64,000 nucleotides of DNA from an uncultured Lachnospiraceae bacterium (GTDB lineage: Bacteria > Bacillota > Clostridia > Lachnospirales > Lachnospiraceae). Positions 35,428 to 45,300 of the stretch are shown here, piece after piece (position 1 is the stretch's first letter; the number at the start of each line of letters is the position of its first letter). The stretch is taken from the NCBI GenBank assembly GCA_910579805.1, contig CAJTWM010000001.1, positions 1 to 64,000 of the forward strand, written 5' to 3'. The notes beneath the pieces were generated by a model. It was not told the DNA's origin. It did not search any database and was given only the letters and a program-made list of their open reading frames with translations. The position numbers were made by a program, and so were the translations under genes.

Positions 35428-36376
35428 ACGTTTCCATTACTCTTTCCGATATTTTTTCCGGCGTCAGGCCGCATTCGTCCAGCAAATACCCATATTTCCC
35501 CGGATGAGGATAGAAATCATTTACACCAAGCGTCAACTGTCTGGGTCTTTCCTTTTTATGCGCATAATACTCCGCTACCGCACTGCCTAAACCGCCAAGA
35601 ATATTATGTTCCTCCACCGTTACGACAAGTTTGTATTCCGTCAGGGAATCCAGAGTATCTTTGTCCAAAGGCTTTATCGTGTGCATATCTACGACCTTAC
35701 ATGTAATACCTTTTTCCTCAAGCAAATGTGCCGCTTGCAAAGTCTGTGATACAATCGACCCTGCGGCAATGAGGGCTACGTCCCTTCCCTGCTTTAACAC
35801 AATCGATCTGCCGATTTCATAATCAAAGTCATCTCCATAAATGATATCCGCCCCTCCGGATAACCGGATATATACAGGTCCGTCATAATGTTTTGACGCT
35901 TCGACGCATTTGGCAATCTGCAGGCCGTCTGCCGGACATAACACCGTCATCCCCGGAATCGTCCGCATAACGGCTATGTCCTCCAAGCCAAAATGGGATG
36001 CCCCCAATGTATTCATTGCCAGACCGCTGCCTAAACCTACCGCTTTTATATTTAAAGACATATACCCCATATTCATACGGATCTGTTCGCTTGCCCGCAT
36101 TGAAATAAACGGTGCAAACGAAGTGGCGAATACCGGCGTTCCGTCCTTTGCCAGTCCGGCGGCAACGCCTATCAGATTCTGCTCCGCTATTCCGACGTTT
36201 ACAAAAGCCTCCGGATATTTGGTATAAAATCTTGCCAATCCCGAGGAACTGCCCAAGTCGGCCGACATCACAAAGAAATCAGGTTCTTCTTCGTATAGTT
36301 TTAGGATTGCCATTCCAAACGCAGCTCTTGGCCCCATTGCTGCCCATCTTGTGATTTCAGACTTCTTAATCTCCAT
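35414..36376 (-). CDS. Transketolase, C-terminal subunit (split pair 1)
   Basis: A 320-residue protein. Catalytic Glu65 is in VGIAEQNLIGVAAGLA, and the C-terminal domain is complete. Overlaps the N-terminal subunit gene by 11 bases and the SDR gene by 14 bases, so the three are probably translated together. It pairs with 36366-37187 for two-carbon ketol transfer. The acceptor may be an aldehyde from the LuxE-LuxC enzyme or a keto sugar (inference). Confidence 0.86.
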   Translation of the reverse strand: MEIKKSEITRWAAMGPRAAFGMAILKLYEEEPDFFVMSADLGSSSGLARFYTKYPEAFVNVGIAEQNLIGVAAGLAKDGTPVFATSFAPFISMRASEQIRMNMGYMSLNIKAVGLGSGLAMNTLGASHFGLEDIAVMRTIPGMTVLCPADGLQIAKCVEASKHYDGPVYIRLSGGADIIYGDDFDYEIGRSIVLKQGRDVALIAAGSIVSQTLQAAHLLEEKGITCKVVDMHTIKPLDKDTLDSLTEYKLVVTVEEHNILGGLGSAVAEYYAHKKERPRQLTLGVNDFYPHPGKYGYLLDECGLTPEKISERVMETYAEG

Positions 36377-37187
36377 ACCCTTGTTCTTCCAATTCTTTCA
36401 TTGCCTGTTCATAATTTTTCTGTGTCAAACGCCTGTGATGCCAGCCATTATCGTTTTCCATAAAAGAGATGCCGTACCCTTTAATCGTATTTGCGACAAT
36501 TGCCTTCGGCGCCTGCCCTGCATGGGCGCTTTTTAAAGCTTCCTGTATCTGCGGAATATGATGTCCGTCTATTTCCGCCACCTGAAATCCAAAAGCCCGC
36601 AAACGTTCCTTATAATTAAGATCGTACATGATGTTTTCGCTGGCTCCGTCATTCTGAAATTTATTATCGTCCAAAATCACGGTAAAATTATCCAGCTTGA
36701 ACTGGGACGCAGACGCCAGCGCCTCCCATACCAGTCCCTCATTACTTTCTCCGTTACCAATGATCGTGTAGACCCGGTAATCCCTTTTTTTACGCTTGGC
36801 GGATAAAGCCATGCCTACCGCCATGGATATCCCCTGCCCCAGACTTCCGTTGGATGATTCGATTCCGATCTCAGGTTCCATTACCGGATGGGCGCAAAGA
36901 TTGCTGCCATCCGCCAAATAGGTCCGTAAACGTTCCTCCGATATCATTCCCATTTCTCCAAGGACCGCAAACAACGCCAATGCGCCATGCCCCTTGCTGA
37001 GAACAAACTTGTCCCGCTCTTCATAAGGCCTGCCTGCGCCGCGCAGCACATCCCCGTATAGGACGGCAAGCATATCGACCATAGATAATGCCCCTCCTAA
37101 ATGGACATTCCCGTCACACTCATATGCCATCTTTATCACTCTCCTGCGTATAGCAAGAGCCAGCTTTTCCAATTCTTTATTTGTCAT
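36366..37187 (-). CDS. Transketolase, N-terminal subunit (split pair 1)
   Basis: A 273-residue ThDP-binding subunit. Motif GNGESNEG (144-151) and DNK (174-176) form the diphosphate/Mg site; SKGHGALALF and NGSLGQGIS are further transketolase marks. Overlaps the FabZ-like gene by 11 bases. Together with 35414-36376 it makes a full split transketolase of about 590 residues, slightly shorter than the single-chain housekeeping enzyme. Confidence 0.86.
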   Translation of the reverse strand: MTNKELEKLALAIRRRVIKMAYECDGNVHLGGALSMVDMLAVLYGDVLRGAGRPYEERDKFVLSKGHGALALFAVLGEMGMISEERLRTYLADGSNLCAHPVMEPEIGIESSNGSLGQGISMAVGMALSAKRKKRDYRVYTIIGNGESNEGLVWEALASASQFKLDNFTVILDDNKFQNDGASENIMYDLNYKERLRAFGFQVAEIDGHHIPQIQEALKSAHAGQAPKAIVANTIKGYGISFMENDNGWHHRRLTQKNYEQAMKELEEQGYGD

Positions 37188-37659
37188 GATGTTCTGCCTT
37201 TGGTTTGTATTTGTTTATCACATCCGGAATTGCAACGACAAGGCTGGCCGAGCAGGCTGCTTCCCCATCTACAAAACTTTCTACATATCCTTTCGCCACT
37301 CCCCTGTTAAAAGAATCTAATGTGGCGTATATTTCCAGTCTGTCTCCCGGAACGATCTTTCTTTTAAATTTTGTTTTATCAATGCTTACAAACGCGGTTT
37401 TCATTCCTTTATATTCATCCACGCAAAGAAACGTCATCAAAAATGTCTGTGCTAAGGCTTCAACCTGAACAAATCCCGGCACATTGGGTTCATCGTCAAA
37501 ATGGGCCGGAAAAAACCATTCATTATACGAAAAATTCTTAATTGCATAGGCGCTCTGCATGGGAACGGCTTCTTTTATTCTGTCAATAAAAAGAAGCGGA
37601 TACCTGTTTCTCTGACATTCCTGTATTCCCATCGAATCAAATTCAAGTTTTTCTTTCAC
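37177..37659 (-). CDS. FabZ-like hydroxyacyl-ACP dehydratase (hotdog fold)
   Basis: A 160-residue hotdog protein. NRYPLLFIDRI opens the fold. The catalytic His53 (FFPAHF) and Glu67 (VEALAQ) of FabZ are present, although the GHFP loop reads AHFD. FabZ dehydrates 3-hydroxyacyl-ACP. With ACP and SDR genes near, action on an ACP-bound hydroxyacyl group is likely. The start is a GTG at 37659 with GGGGG upstream; a longer frame from 37701 overlaps the previous gene. Confidence 0.8.
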   Translation of the reverse strand: MKEKLEFDSMGIQECQRNRYPLLFIDRIKEAVPMQSAYAIKNFSYNEWFFPAHFDDEPNVPGFVQVEALAQTFLMTFLCVDEYKGMKTAFVSIDKTKFKRKIVPGDRLEIYATLDSFNRGVAKGYVESFVDGEAACSASLVVAIPDVINKYKPKAEHHDK

Positions 37660-37675
37660 TGTTTTCCCCCGTTTC

Positions 37676-38332
37676 CTACTTAAATACCGTTTTCTTTTCA
37701 TTTTTCTTCACGATCCGCGCCGGATTTCCAACGGCAATAACCCCCTCCGGTAATTCCCTGAAAACTATGGCTCCTGCAGAAATAATGGAATCGTTTCCTA
37801 TGGTAATATGATCTGTGGTTCCTGATAAGAACCCCATGAAAACCCTGTCTCCAATGCGGTCTCCTCCGCCGATCTGACAATTTGAACCTATCAGCGTGTG
37901 CCGGCCTATCCTGATATCATGCCCTATCACTGCATGGGGTTGTATGTACGAATTGTCGCCAATCTCCACGTTGGCCGTTATCGTTACCCCTTCTGCCACA
38001 ACAACGCCTTCCCCAATGGTCGTAGTCTCATCTATATAGACTCCGGGATGTATGAGCGTTACCAGATGCAATCCGCTCTCCTTTACCTTATGATACAGGG
38101 CGTCGCGTATGCTTGGCTCCCCCACCGCTATCACGACTTCTACGTCATTTTTCCCCTTTTCATTTATGAGTTCCTCAAATTTAAAAACTTTTACTCCATT
38201 CACTTCCGTTATTTCGTTCACGTCATCTATAAAGCAGTATTCATTCCACTTTTGATAAACTCCATTTATTTTCCGTGCAATAATATATACTTCCCTTGCC
38301 AGACCATGTGCCCCATATATCGCTAACAGCAT
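37676..38332 (-). CDS. Acetyltransferase, PglD/NeuD-like (left-handed beta-helix)
   Basis: A 218-residue protein. N-terminal Rossmann-like unit LLAIYGAHGLAREV, then hexapeptide repeats of the left-handed beta-helix (GEGVVVAEGVTITANVEIG and on to the C terminus). PglD and NeuD transfer acetyl groups from acetyl-CoA to amino sugars. In this operon it could use acyl-ACP or acyl-CoA. First gene behind its own strong promoter (38441-38470). Its N-terminal fold is the one found attached to many other proteins in the island. Confidence 0.85.
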   Translation of the reverse strand: MLLAIYGAHGLAREVYIIARKINGVYQKWNEYCFIDDVNEITEVNGVKVFKFEELINEKGKNDVEVVIAVGEPSIRDALYHKVKESGLHLVTLIHPGVYIDETTTIGEGVVVAEGVTITANVEIGDNSYIQPHAVIGHDIRIGRHTLIGSNCQIGGGDRIGDRVFMGFLSGTTDHITIGNDSIISAGAIVFRELPEGVIAVGNPARIVKKNEKKTVFK

Positions 38333-38440
38333 TGCCGATCCCTTTCCGCTTTCTTCATAATGCTACAGATTTCCCTGCTTTTTCCCTATCCGGTCCGGAT
38401 AAATCCTGTAAAAAGATCCAGCCCCTGAACTATCAGATTC

Positions 38441-38470
38441 ATTATATATGACTGACAGATTTTTTGTCAA
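38441..38470 (-). promoter_or_regulatory. Strong vegetative promoter ahead of the PglD/NeuD-like gene
   Basis: Minus strand consensus TTGACA (38470-38465), 18-base spacer, consensus TATAAT (38446-38441). It starts a transcript covering the acyltransferase through the TylF-like gene. The 172-base gap also holds a small ATCC/GGAT hairpin near 38387-38401; no terminator follows LuxE-LuxC. Confidence 0.85.
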
Positions 38471-38504
38471 TTGCCTCTGCAGTCCCATACCCGCGGTGCG
38501 ATAT

Positions 38505-40844
38505 TCAGGCATTTATCGTTCTTGTAAACCTTTCCACCAGATGATACCCATCCCATATCAGATCATAATCCATCGTATGACCCAGCAAAACGACACGGTC
38601 AACCCCACGGATGCCCGATTCAAGCAGCGGCGCAGTCACCGCTTTCCCGCCCAGCAGTCCTATGGTCTGACACTGTGTATTATTGCAGAAATCCCGTATG
38701 GTCAGGATATCGTCACAGTCATATTCATAAAAATATCCCGAATTTCCCCGATAGTCCATAAGCTCCGGCGCTAGTTCCGAAACCCGGACCCTTACCAAAC
38801 GGTTTTCCCTCCCCGTTGTCCGCTTCATTATGCCCGGACAAAAAACGGATGCCATACATTCCATGGAAAGCTTATCCACGCCCTGTACCGGCTGAAAATG
38901 ATACTTTTTCTTTACCAACGCCAGCAGGCTCTCCCAAAAAATACTCTTTGCCTTTTCTTTTGCACTGCCTGTCCAGACGACTGCCCGTGGACTGGTACAT
39001 GCGTTTTGGTCTGAAAGGTAGGTATCATTATAAAAATCAGACGCAATGCGGTCTCTTGCCCCGGTATCCCCTTCCTTTTCCACCAACCGGATATATTCGT
39101 CGGAGTCGATCACCGCCAGAGAATATCTGTCTGCAAAGGTAATTTCCTCCGCCCTTGGCGGCAGCGGGGATTCGCGCAGTTTAGTGATAGCCGCATCCCC
39201 GCCCCAGACAACGCGGATGTCGCACATGGCTGACAAGGCGTCGTTCACTTCCTTATCGTGGTCATAGCGTACCAGTACAATATAGGGCTTCATATCCGGA
39301 TGTCTTTCCAACGCCCTGCAGATTACCTGATCGATGATTTCCACCTGCGGATACTCTTTTGACGGAATCCGCACTACGTTGGCGTTGCCGCAAAGAAGCC
39401 CCGTGAATAGTGAATACGCATAGTTCACGGGAACATTGGAGGGCGCAATGTGAAAAGCGGTTCCCCTGCCTATGCGAAGGTAATTTTCTCCGGACAGGAA
39501 TCTTTTCTTTAAGGATAATAGAGAAGCTTTCCTGAGCCAAAATCCTAATGTCACAACATCCGGAAAAGCTTTGGCTTCCGGATGCCGCATCAGTTCTTTT
39601 GCTATCCCGTCCGTGAAATTCAAAATATCTTCCGCAAACGGCTTCTTGGGCGTAATGTGACCAAGATCCCTGACCACATGACTATCTCCGGCTATGTAAG
39701 ACATTTTCTCCAGCACACCGACCGGTTCCCCTCCGGCTGCAAAATTCTGCCGGGTGTTGCAGGCTGCTGCAAAAGTATCGCTGCAGCCGCGTATTTCCGC
39801 GTTTTTCAGACGTCCGAATATCTGAAAATACCTGCCCTTCCGCCCGCAGGGACAATCGTCTTCGCCAAGGATCACCCCCTCGTCCTCCGTAAGAAGGCTG
39901 TGCCCCGGATAGGATTCCGGAATGGTCGATACTACCTGAAGAATGCCCGGTTCCCCTATTTCACACTCGGAGAAATCTTCTGCCCTTCTGGCTATCACAT
40001 CCGAAAAAACGCTGGTATGCAGATGCCCGCACTCACACTCCATATAGATGCATCCGGTCTGCTCCACCATGCCGTAATAATCATGAACCTTTGCAAGTCC
40101 GCATACATCCCGTAACTTTTCCTTAAATTCCTTCGGACTGACCGCCTCCCCGGCCAATTTCTTCCAGCCGCCGCCGTGGATCAGGATTCCGTTTGACAGA
40201 TCAAACGCTTTGCCTCCCTCCTTTAAGCGGACCAGTTCTTTATAAAAATACTGCCATATCATATAAGTAAATCCAAAAAGCAAAATCTTCTGCCCCTTGT
40301 GCTGGTCCAAAAACGTTTCCACACCCTCTGCGTCAAATTCCATATCATCGTTGAACGCATATATCTTCTTTGCGCCAAAGATGGAAAACCCCAAAATTCC
40401 CGCGCCCCTGGCCGAAAATTTTTTCCGGTCCTTCACCACGGAAGGACAGTCTGCTATGATCATCGGCATCCTGGAAGAACCCGTAAATGCATTTACGATT
40501 TTCACCATGGCTTTCTGCTGGTTGGATGCCGTGGCACGATCCAGATAGATTTGGGAAACGCGCTGTCCGGTCGTCCCTGAAGATGTCATTGTTTTTATAA
40601 TTTCACCCGCCGGCACGCTTCTTAATGTTAATTCCTTAAATAGCCGGACAGGAAGGAAGGGAAGATCTTTATATGACCCGGTCTCCTGCTCCCCGAAAGA
40701 TAACATATTCAGAATATCCGCATATTCAGGGCAATTGCGCCTATGATACCGGGTAAGTTCTGACAATCTGTCCGTAAGCAGTTTCTCTTTCTCCGTTTTA
40801 TTCAGAGAATAAGGTGAAATCTGTAATAACTCTTCAAAAACCAC
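38505..40844 (-). CDS. LuxE-LuxC fusion: acyl-protein synthetase and acyl-CoA/ACP reductase
   Basis: A 779-residue fusion. Residues 1-360 are LuxE-like: nucleotide loop TSSGTTGQ (88-94), YYGMVEQTG, cysteine pairs at 270-272 and 331-333, and IRGC with Cys354, the candidate acyl-accepting cysteine. Residues about 370-779 are LuxC-like: APSNVPVNY, SDQNACTSP with catalytic Cys616. In bacterial luminescence LuxE activates a fatty acid and LuxC reduces it to an aldehyde with NADPH. No luciferase genes are present. Here the aldehyde could feed the transketolase or NeuB-like enzyme. GTG start at 40844. Confidence 0.87.
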   Translation of the reverse strand: MVFEELLQISPYSLNKTEKEKLLTDRLSELTRYHRRNCPEYADILNMLSFGEQETGSYKDLPFLPVRLFKELTLRSVPAGEIIKTMTSSGTTGQRVSQIYLDRATASNQQKAMVKIVNAFTGSSRMPMIIADCPSVVKDRKKFSARGAGILGFSIFGAKKIYAFNDDMEFDAEGVETFLDQHKGQKILLFGFTYMIWQYFYKELVRLKEGGKAFDLSNGILIHGGGWKKLAGEAVSPKEFKEKLRDVCGLAKVHDYYGMVEQTGCIYMECECGHLHTSVFSDVIARRAEDFSECEIGEPGILQVVSTIPESYPGHSLLTEDEGVILGEDDCPCGRKGRYFQIFGRLKNAEIRGCSDTFAAACNTRQNFAAGGEPVGVLEKMSYIAGDSHVVRDLGHITPKKPFAEDILNFTDGIAKELMRHPEAKAFPDVVTLGFWLRKASLLSLKKRFLSGENYLRIGRGTAFHIAPSNVPVNYAYSLFTGLLCGNANVVRIPSKEYPQVEIIDQVICRALERHPDMKPYIVLVRYDHDKEVNDALSAMCDIRVVWGGDAAITKLRESPLPPRAEEITFADRYSLAVIDSDEYIRLVEKEGDTGARDRIASDFYNDTYLSDQNACTSPRAVVWTGSAKEKAKSIFWESLLALVKKKYHFQPVQGVDKLSMECMASVFCPGIMKRTTGRENRLVRVRVSELAPELMDYRGNSGYFYEYDCDDILTIRDFCNNTQCQTIGLLGGKAVTAPLLESGIRGVDRVVLLGHTMDYDLIWDGYHLVERFTRTINA

Positions 40845-40910
40845 AACCTGTATACCTATCCTTTCCCCGACAAGCGTCTTCGTTTTTACAATGTTCTCCC
40901 TATTTTCAGA

Positions 40911-42329
40911 CTATTGATAATACCTGTCCAGTTCCTGATACAAGGTCTTCCCCGCATCATTTTTAGGTATTTCATCGATCGCCACCGTTTTAAATGCGGC
41001 GGAATTGAGCCCTGTCTTTGCCGCCACGAAGGCCTTTACCGCTTCCGCAGCCGTCTCATCCGTCACAAAAAGAACCATGTGGTCATCCACGCCCGCGCTG
41101 GCACAATCCATATGAGCAAACCGTGCTTTTACAAGCCGGTCGATCTCATCCAGATTCACGCGGTTGCCGTATATCTTCAGAAACCTTTTCTTTCTGCCCA
41201 CAATGTAATAATATCCGTCCTTATCAAATTGCGCCATATCTCCGGTCTGCAGAATGCCTTCCCGCTCGTCCCCTTTCACCAGATCCCCGCCGCATTCCGC
41301 ATATCCCAATGTCACATTGGGTCCTTCATAAACCAGCTCCCCCGTCACATAAGGTTCCGTTACGTCCTGCCCGTCCGCATCCGTCAGGCGGAACTTTCCC
41401 CCCGGAATAGCGATACCCATGGAACCACATTTCTCAAGGGCCTTTTCGGCCGGAAGATACCCCATTCGGGCCGTGGCCTCGCATTGCCCGTACATGACAA
41501 TAAATTTAACGCCTTTTTCCCGTGCGCATTCGGCAAATTTCTGATGGAGTTCCGGCGTCAGTTTTCCGCCTGCCTGCGTAAAATATCTGAGAGACGGCAG
41601 ATCCATCCGATAAAATCTAAGTTTATCAAGCATCTCGTATGTATAGGGAACGCCGCCAAAAGATGTAGCTCCCTGTTCCCGGAAGAAATTCCAAAACTCC
41701 TTCTGCATTAACCCCTTATCCGTAAGCAGCAAAGCAGCGCCTTCCATGAAATGGCTGTTTATAATGGACAGTCCATAAGTATAGTTCATTGGCAGCGTTG
41801 TAATGGGTCTTTCCGATTCGTCCAGTTCCAAATATTCTACAATGGATCTGGCATTTGACAGCACATTTCCATAACTCTGGCGAACAAACTTCGGACTTCC
41901 GGTAGAACCGGAAGTAGTAAGCATCAGACACAGCTCTTCATGAAGGGGATATTTCACGCCAAAAGCAGTTTTCAGTAACGCATAATCAAATACCCTTACT
42001 ATCTCCGTATTCTGATACGTCGCAAAATCCTGCATTTGTGAAACAGGTACCCATAAATACAGGGGCTTGTAATTGACAATCAATTCCCTCATAAGTTCCC
42101 TGTCCATATGGCTGTTAAGCAGTACCGGCACAATACCGTTATTGACAAACGCCGTATATCCGGCCACCGAACCAATACTGTTTTCACAGAAAGAAAATAC
42201 AAGACACCTTTCGCCGATCCGATCTGCGATATCTTCTCCCAATGCCTTTAACCGGGCATAGGTGACCGCCGTACCGGATTCATCCCGCATGGCAATATTA
42301 TTTTTATATCTGTCAAAATCCCAAATCAT
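40911..42329 (-). CDS. AMP-dependent acyl ligase (ANL superfamily)
   Basis: A 472-residue ANL enzyme. Nucleotide loop LTTSGSTGSPK (137-147), YGQCEAT, TGD, GRKKRFLKIYG hinge, and catalytic Lys461 near the C terminus. It activates a carboxylic acid as an acyl-AMP and passes it to CoA or an ACP. It is compact compared with fatty acyl-CoA synthetases (about 500-560 residues). Lies between the giant GT and the LuxE-LuxC gene; loading the ACP at 33355-33603 is the best inference. Substrate not predictable. Confidence 0.86.
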   Translation of the reverse strand: MIWDFDRYKNNIAMRDESGTAVTYARLKALGEDIADRIGERCLVFSFCENSIGSVAGYTAFVNNGIVPVLLNSHMDRELMRELIVNYKPLYLWVPVSQMQDFATYQNTEIVRVFDYALLKTAFGVKYPLHEELCLMLTTSGSTGSPKFVRQSYGNVLSNARSIVEYLELDESERPITTLPMNYTYGLSIINSHFMEGAALLLTDKGLMQKEFWNFFREQGATSFGGVPYTYEMLDKLRFYRMDLPSLRYFTQAGGKLTPELHQKFAECAREKGVKFIVMYGQCEATARMGYLPAEKALEKCGSMGIAIPGGKFRLTDADGQDVTEPYVTGELVYEGPNVTLGYAECGGDLVKGDEREGILQTGDMAQFDKDGYYYIVGRKKRFLKIYGNRVNLDEIDRLVKARFAHMDCASAGVDDHMVLFVTDETAAEAVKAFVAAKTGLNSAAFKTVAIDEIPKNDAGKTLYQELDRYYQ

Positions 42330-42353
42330 AAACTCACCGCCTTACTTCCCAAT

Positions 42354-45300
42354 CTACCTGAAATTTTCGAAACGGACAGCTCCCTTTTCCAACAGATCGT
42401 CTTTTATAATTTTCTTTGTATAGGCATATTTCTCCCGCATACATACCTCCACCTCATTGTAGATCTCAAAAAGATAGCATATTGCACCGTTCCTCGTATA
42501 CGGATTGTGATGGTTTAACATCAGGAAATATTTTTCACACTTTATTTCCTGTTCTGTGGAAGCCTGCGGATTCACCATAAATTCACCAAATGCATCTTTG
42601 AAGAAAGTATCCTCCATATTCCGTATGGTCCAAAACCAATTATGCCCCTCCTCCATAAAAAGTCTCAGTAAATTGTCCTGTGTAAACGCGCTGACATTGC
42701 GAAGACCCTCTCTATTATACCTGCGCATCACTGTCAGGAATTTAGGAACAATATGGATATGCGAATCCTGTGCCATATCCACCCATTTAAACATATCCCA
42801 CAACTGCCAGCATGCGTTCGCATATTTGGGAGGCTCTAACCTGAACTTTTTCCGCATCAATGTAGACGGATGACACAATACATTCCCATTCCGCCAAAAA
42901 AACCTCACCCATTCGCTGCCGCTTCGGTTTTTTTGTACGAACATATCGTCCTCCAATTCCGCAAGATTTTCATCCGCGTACTTAGCCCATGTAAAACATA
43001 CGCCGCAATCCCGGTGTTCCTCCATATATTTCACCTGTAAATACAGTTTGTCCTTTTCCCATACATCGTCAGAATTGATGATCGCGATATATTTCCCGTG
43101 GGCCCTCTCCCATAGGAAAGAAAAACGTTCGCCCGCATTGTCCGTAAAATAATGCTCTTCGGCAAAATGCTCCGAATACCTCTGCATGACCCGGGCAGAA
43201 TCATCGCTTGATCCGTCGTCAGCCACAAGGAATTCTATATTTTTATAAGACTGCCCAATCACGCTTTCTATCGTATCCGCCACAAACGCCCCATGATTGT
43301 AACAGGACATAACCACACTTACCAGCGGCCCCTCCCTGCACATACGCTCGTCTATCACAACCTCTTCCGCCATGTTTGCGGATACTTCCTGCGACTTAGT
43401 CAGTACATACAGCGTGCCTGTATCCGGCAGGCCGCATTGTGCAAAGAACTTTTCCCCAAAGTATTCTTTTCCCAAACTGTGGACATAAAAAAAATCTTCC
43501 AGTCTCTTTATCAGCCCGTTCCCATTATGGCGCCTGCAGCAGTTCCCTGCCTCCGACAGCCCCCGCTCTTCTTCCATACACGCTGCGTTTAAGTCCGCCG
43601 GGGTGGGAAAGATCACCTTCCCATTCTGTTTCAGGATACGGTTCAGCTCGCCGGACGCTTTCCGGTCATCCCGCACATACTCCAATACATGGGCGCATAT
43701 TACTACATCATAGGTCTCATCCGGAATCATGTGCAAATCCATAATATCGGCATGAAACGTCACCTGATCCATATGCCGGTCCACCGTGTCATATTGTATA
43801 TGGGGGCATTTTTTATAAATCCATCTGGAAACAGCAGGTGTGGGGGCAGCCTGCAAAAGCTTTAACCCTTCCGCCGCTTCCTGCAGGCCTTCTTTCTTTA
43901 AAAACGAGACAATAAATCTATCGCTGTCAATAGCTCCACAAGCCGGACAGGAATACGCCTCTTCATTGATAATCCCACCCCTGTCCTGCGCCGCTCCATA
44001 GCGGGCCGCCATCATCCTGTAATAGTCCGGCGGTAAAGGCTGATAGATCACCTCATTTCCACAGCAGGGACACTTTTGGATCTTAGAAGTAAAGCTATGC
44101 ACCAACCCTTTCACACACTCTATGAAAAGCTGCAAAGACGAAATAAATTCCCTCCTGTTTTCCAACAAAAAGGCGGCATCCCCACACTGTCTGCAAAACG
44201 TGCTAAACGTGGCAAAAACTTCACGGTACGTCCTATCAGCCGACTCGGAAACCATACGCTCCGCCACATTCAGCATAGCGGCAAGATCAGCCGCGCCCAA
44301 CGCCTCTCTTCCGGCATCCGTATTTCCATCCCCACCCAGCGTTTTCAGTAAAGCGCCTGCCTTTTGTACAATCTGTACCAAGCCTCCTATAACCTGACCT
44401 ATATCGCTCCCCCCCTGATTGTACAGGGTCAGTTCATGTCTCATAATAACTGCCCTTTCCCCTCCGGTAAGCCCTGATAGAAATTCTGTCCCTTCACTGT
44501 CCAAAGAAAGGCCATAATACTTTCTTTGTAATAGGAAAAATGCCTTTACATACTTCGTCCGCATCTTTGCGACATCATCCCCTACTGCAAAAAACAGGCC
44601 ATGTTCTTCCGTTTTCCATATTTCCAGCAGGGTTTCGCAAAAAACAAGCCTCCTGTTCTTTCTAAACGTATCGCTCTCCGCTATCTCGTCCATGAACCCA
44701 AGCGCTTCCTGCATCTTTCTTTGGTCGATCAGCCCTTCCAGCCTGTCCGCCGTAAGATCCGCACGCTGCAGTATCTCCTGATCCGGCAGGCCGGTGTTCC
44801 CTAAAACTATATCCGACTGAAAAAAATCCCGATATTCGTCCAAATAAACCCGCAGGTCGTCATTCCATCCGGCAGGCCCGCTTCCTCCCGCACGCACGCA
44901 CCATGGCGTCTCCTGACGGGGAACCACGCAAAAATATCCCTGTCGTTTATATTCCAGACAAATGGACTTGTCATAAAAATGCCAACCGGTAAAAATATCT
45001 TCCCGCCAGGGGATGTCATACCGCGTAACAAGTACCATGCCGTCCAGACAATCGACTGCACGGTACTGTCCTGTAATCTCCCCATAGTCTGCCAGTATCT
45101 GCTCCACGCCGTTCCCGTCGATTACTTTTCCATATTTCCATTTATCCCATGCTACGCTTTGTTCCCCGACCTCGTCATTGCCAAGCATCCCAATAATGCC
45201 TATCCTCTCATCGGCGTTAAAAACAGCGTCAATATCCTCTATAAAATGCCTGTTTACAATAAATACATCCGGGCGCAGGTATACCTTATAATCAGCAGGT

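Noticed and set aside
30706..37187. Housekeeping transketolase of the pentose phosphate pathway
   Set aside because: Two different split copies, both in tight overlap with ACP-pathway, SDR and radical SAM genes, and no other pentose phosphate genes.
38505..40844. Bioluminescence lux operon
   Set aside because: LuxE and LuxC domains occur as a fusion, but luxA, luxB and luxD are absent and the context is glycan synthesis.
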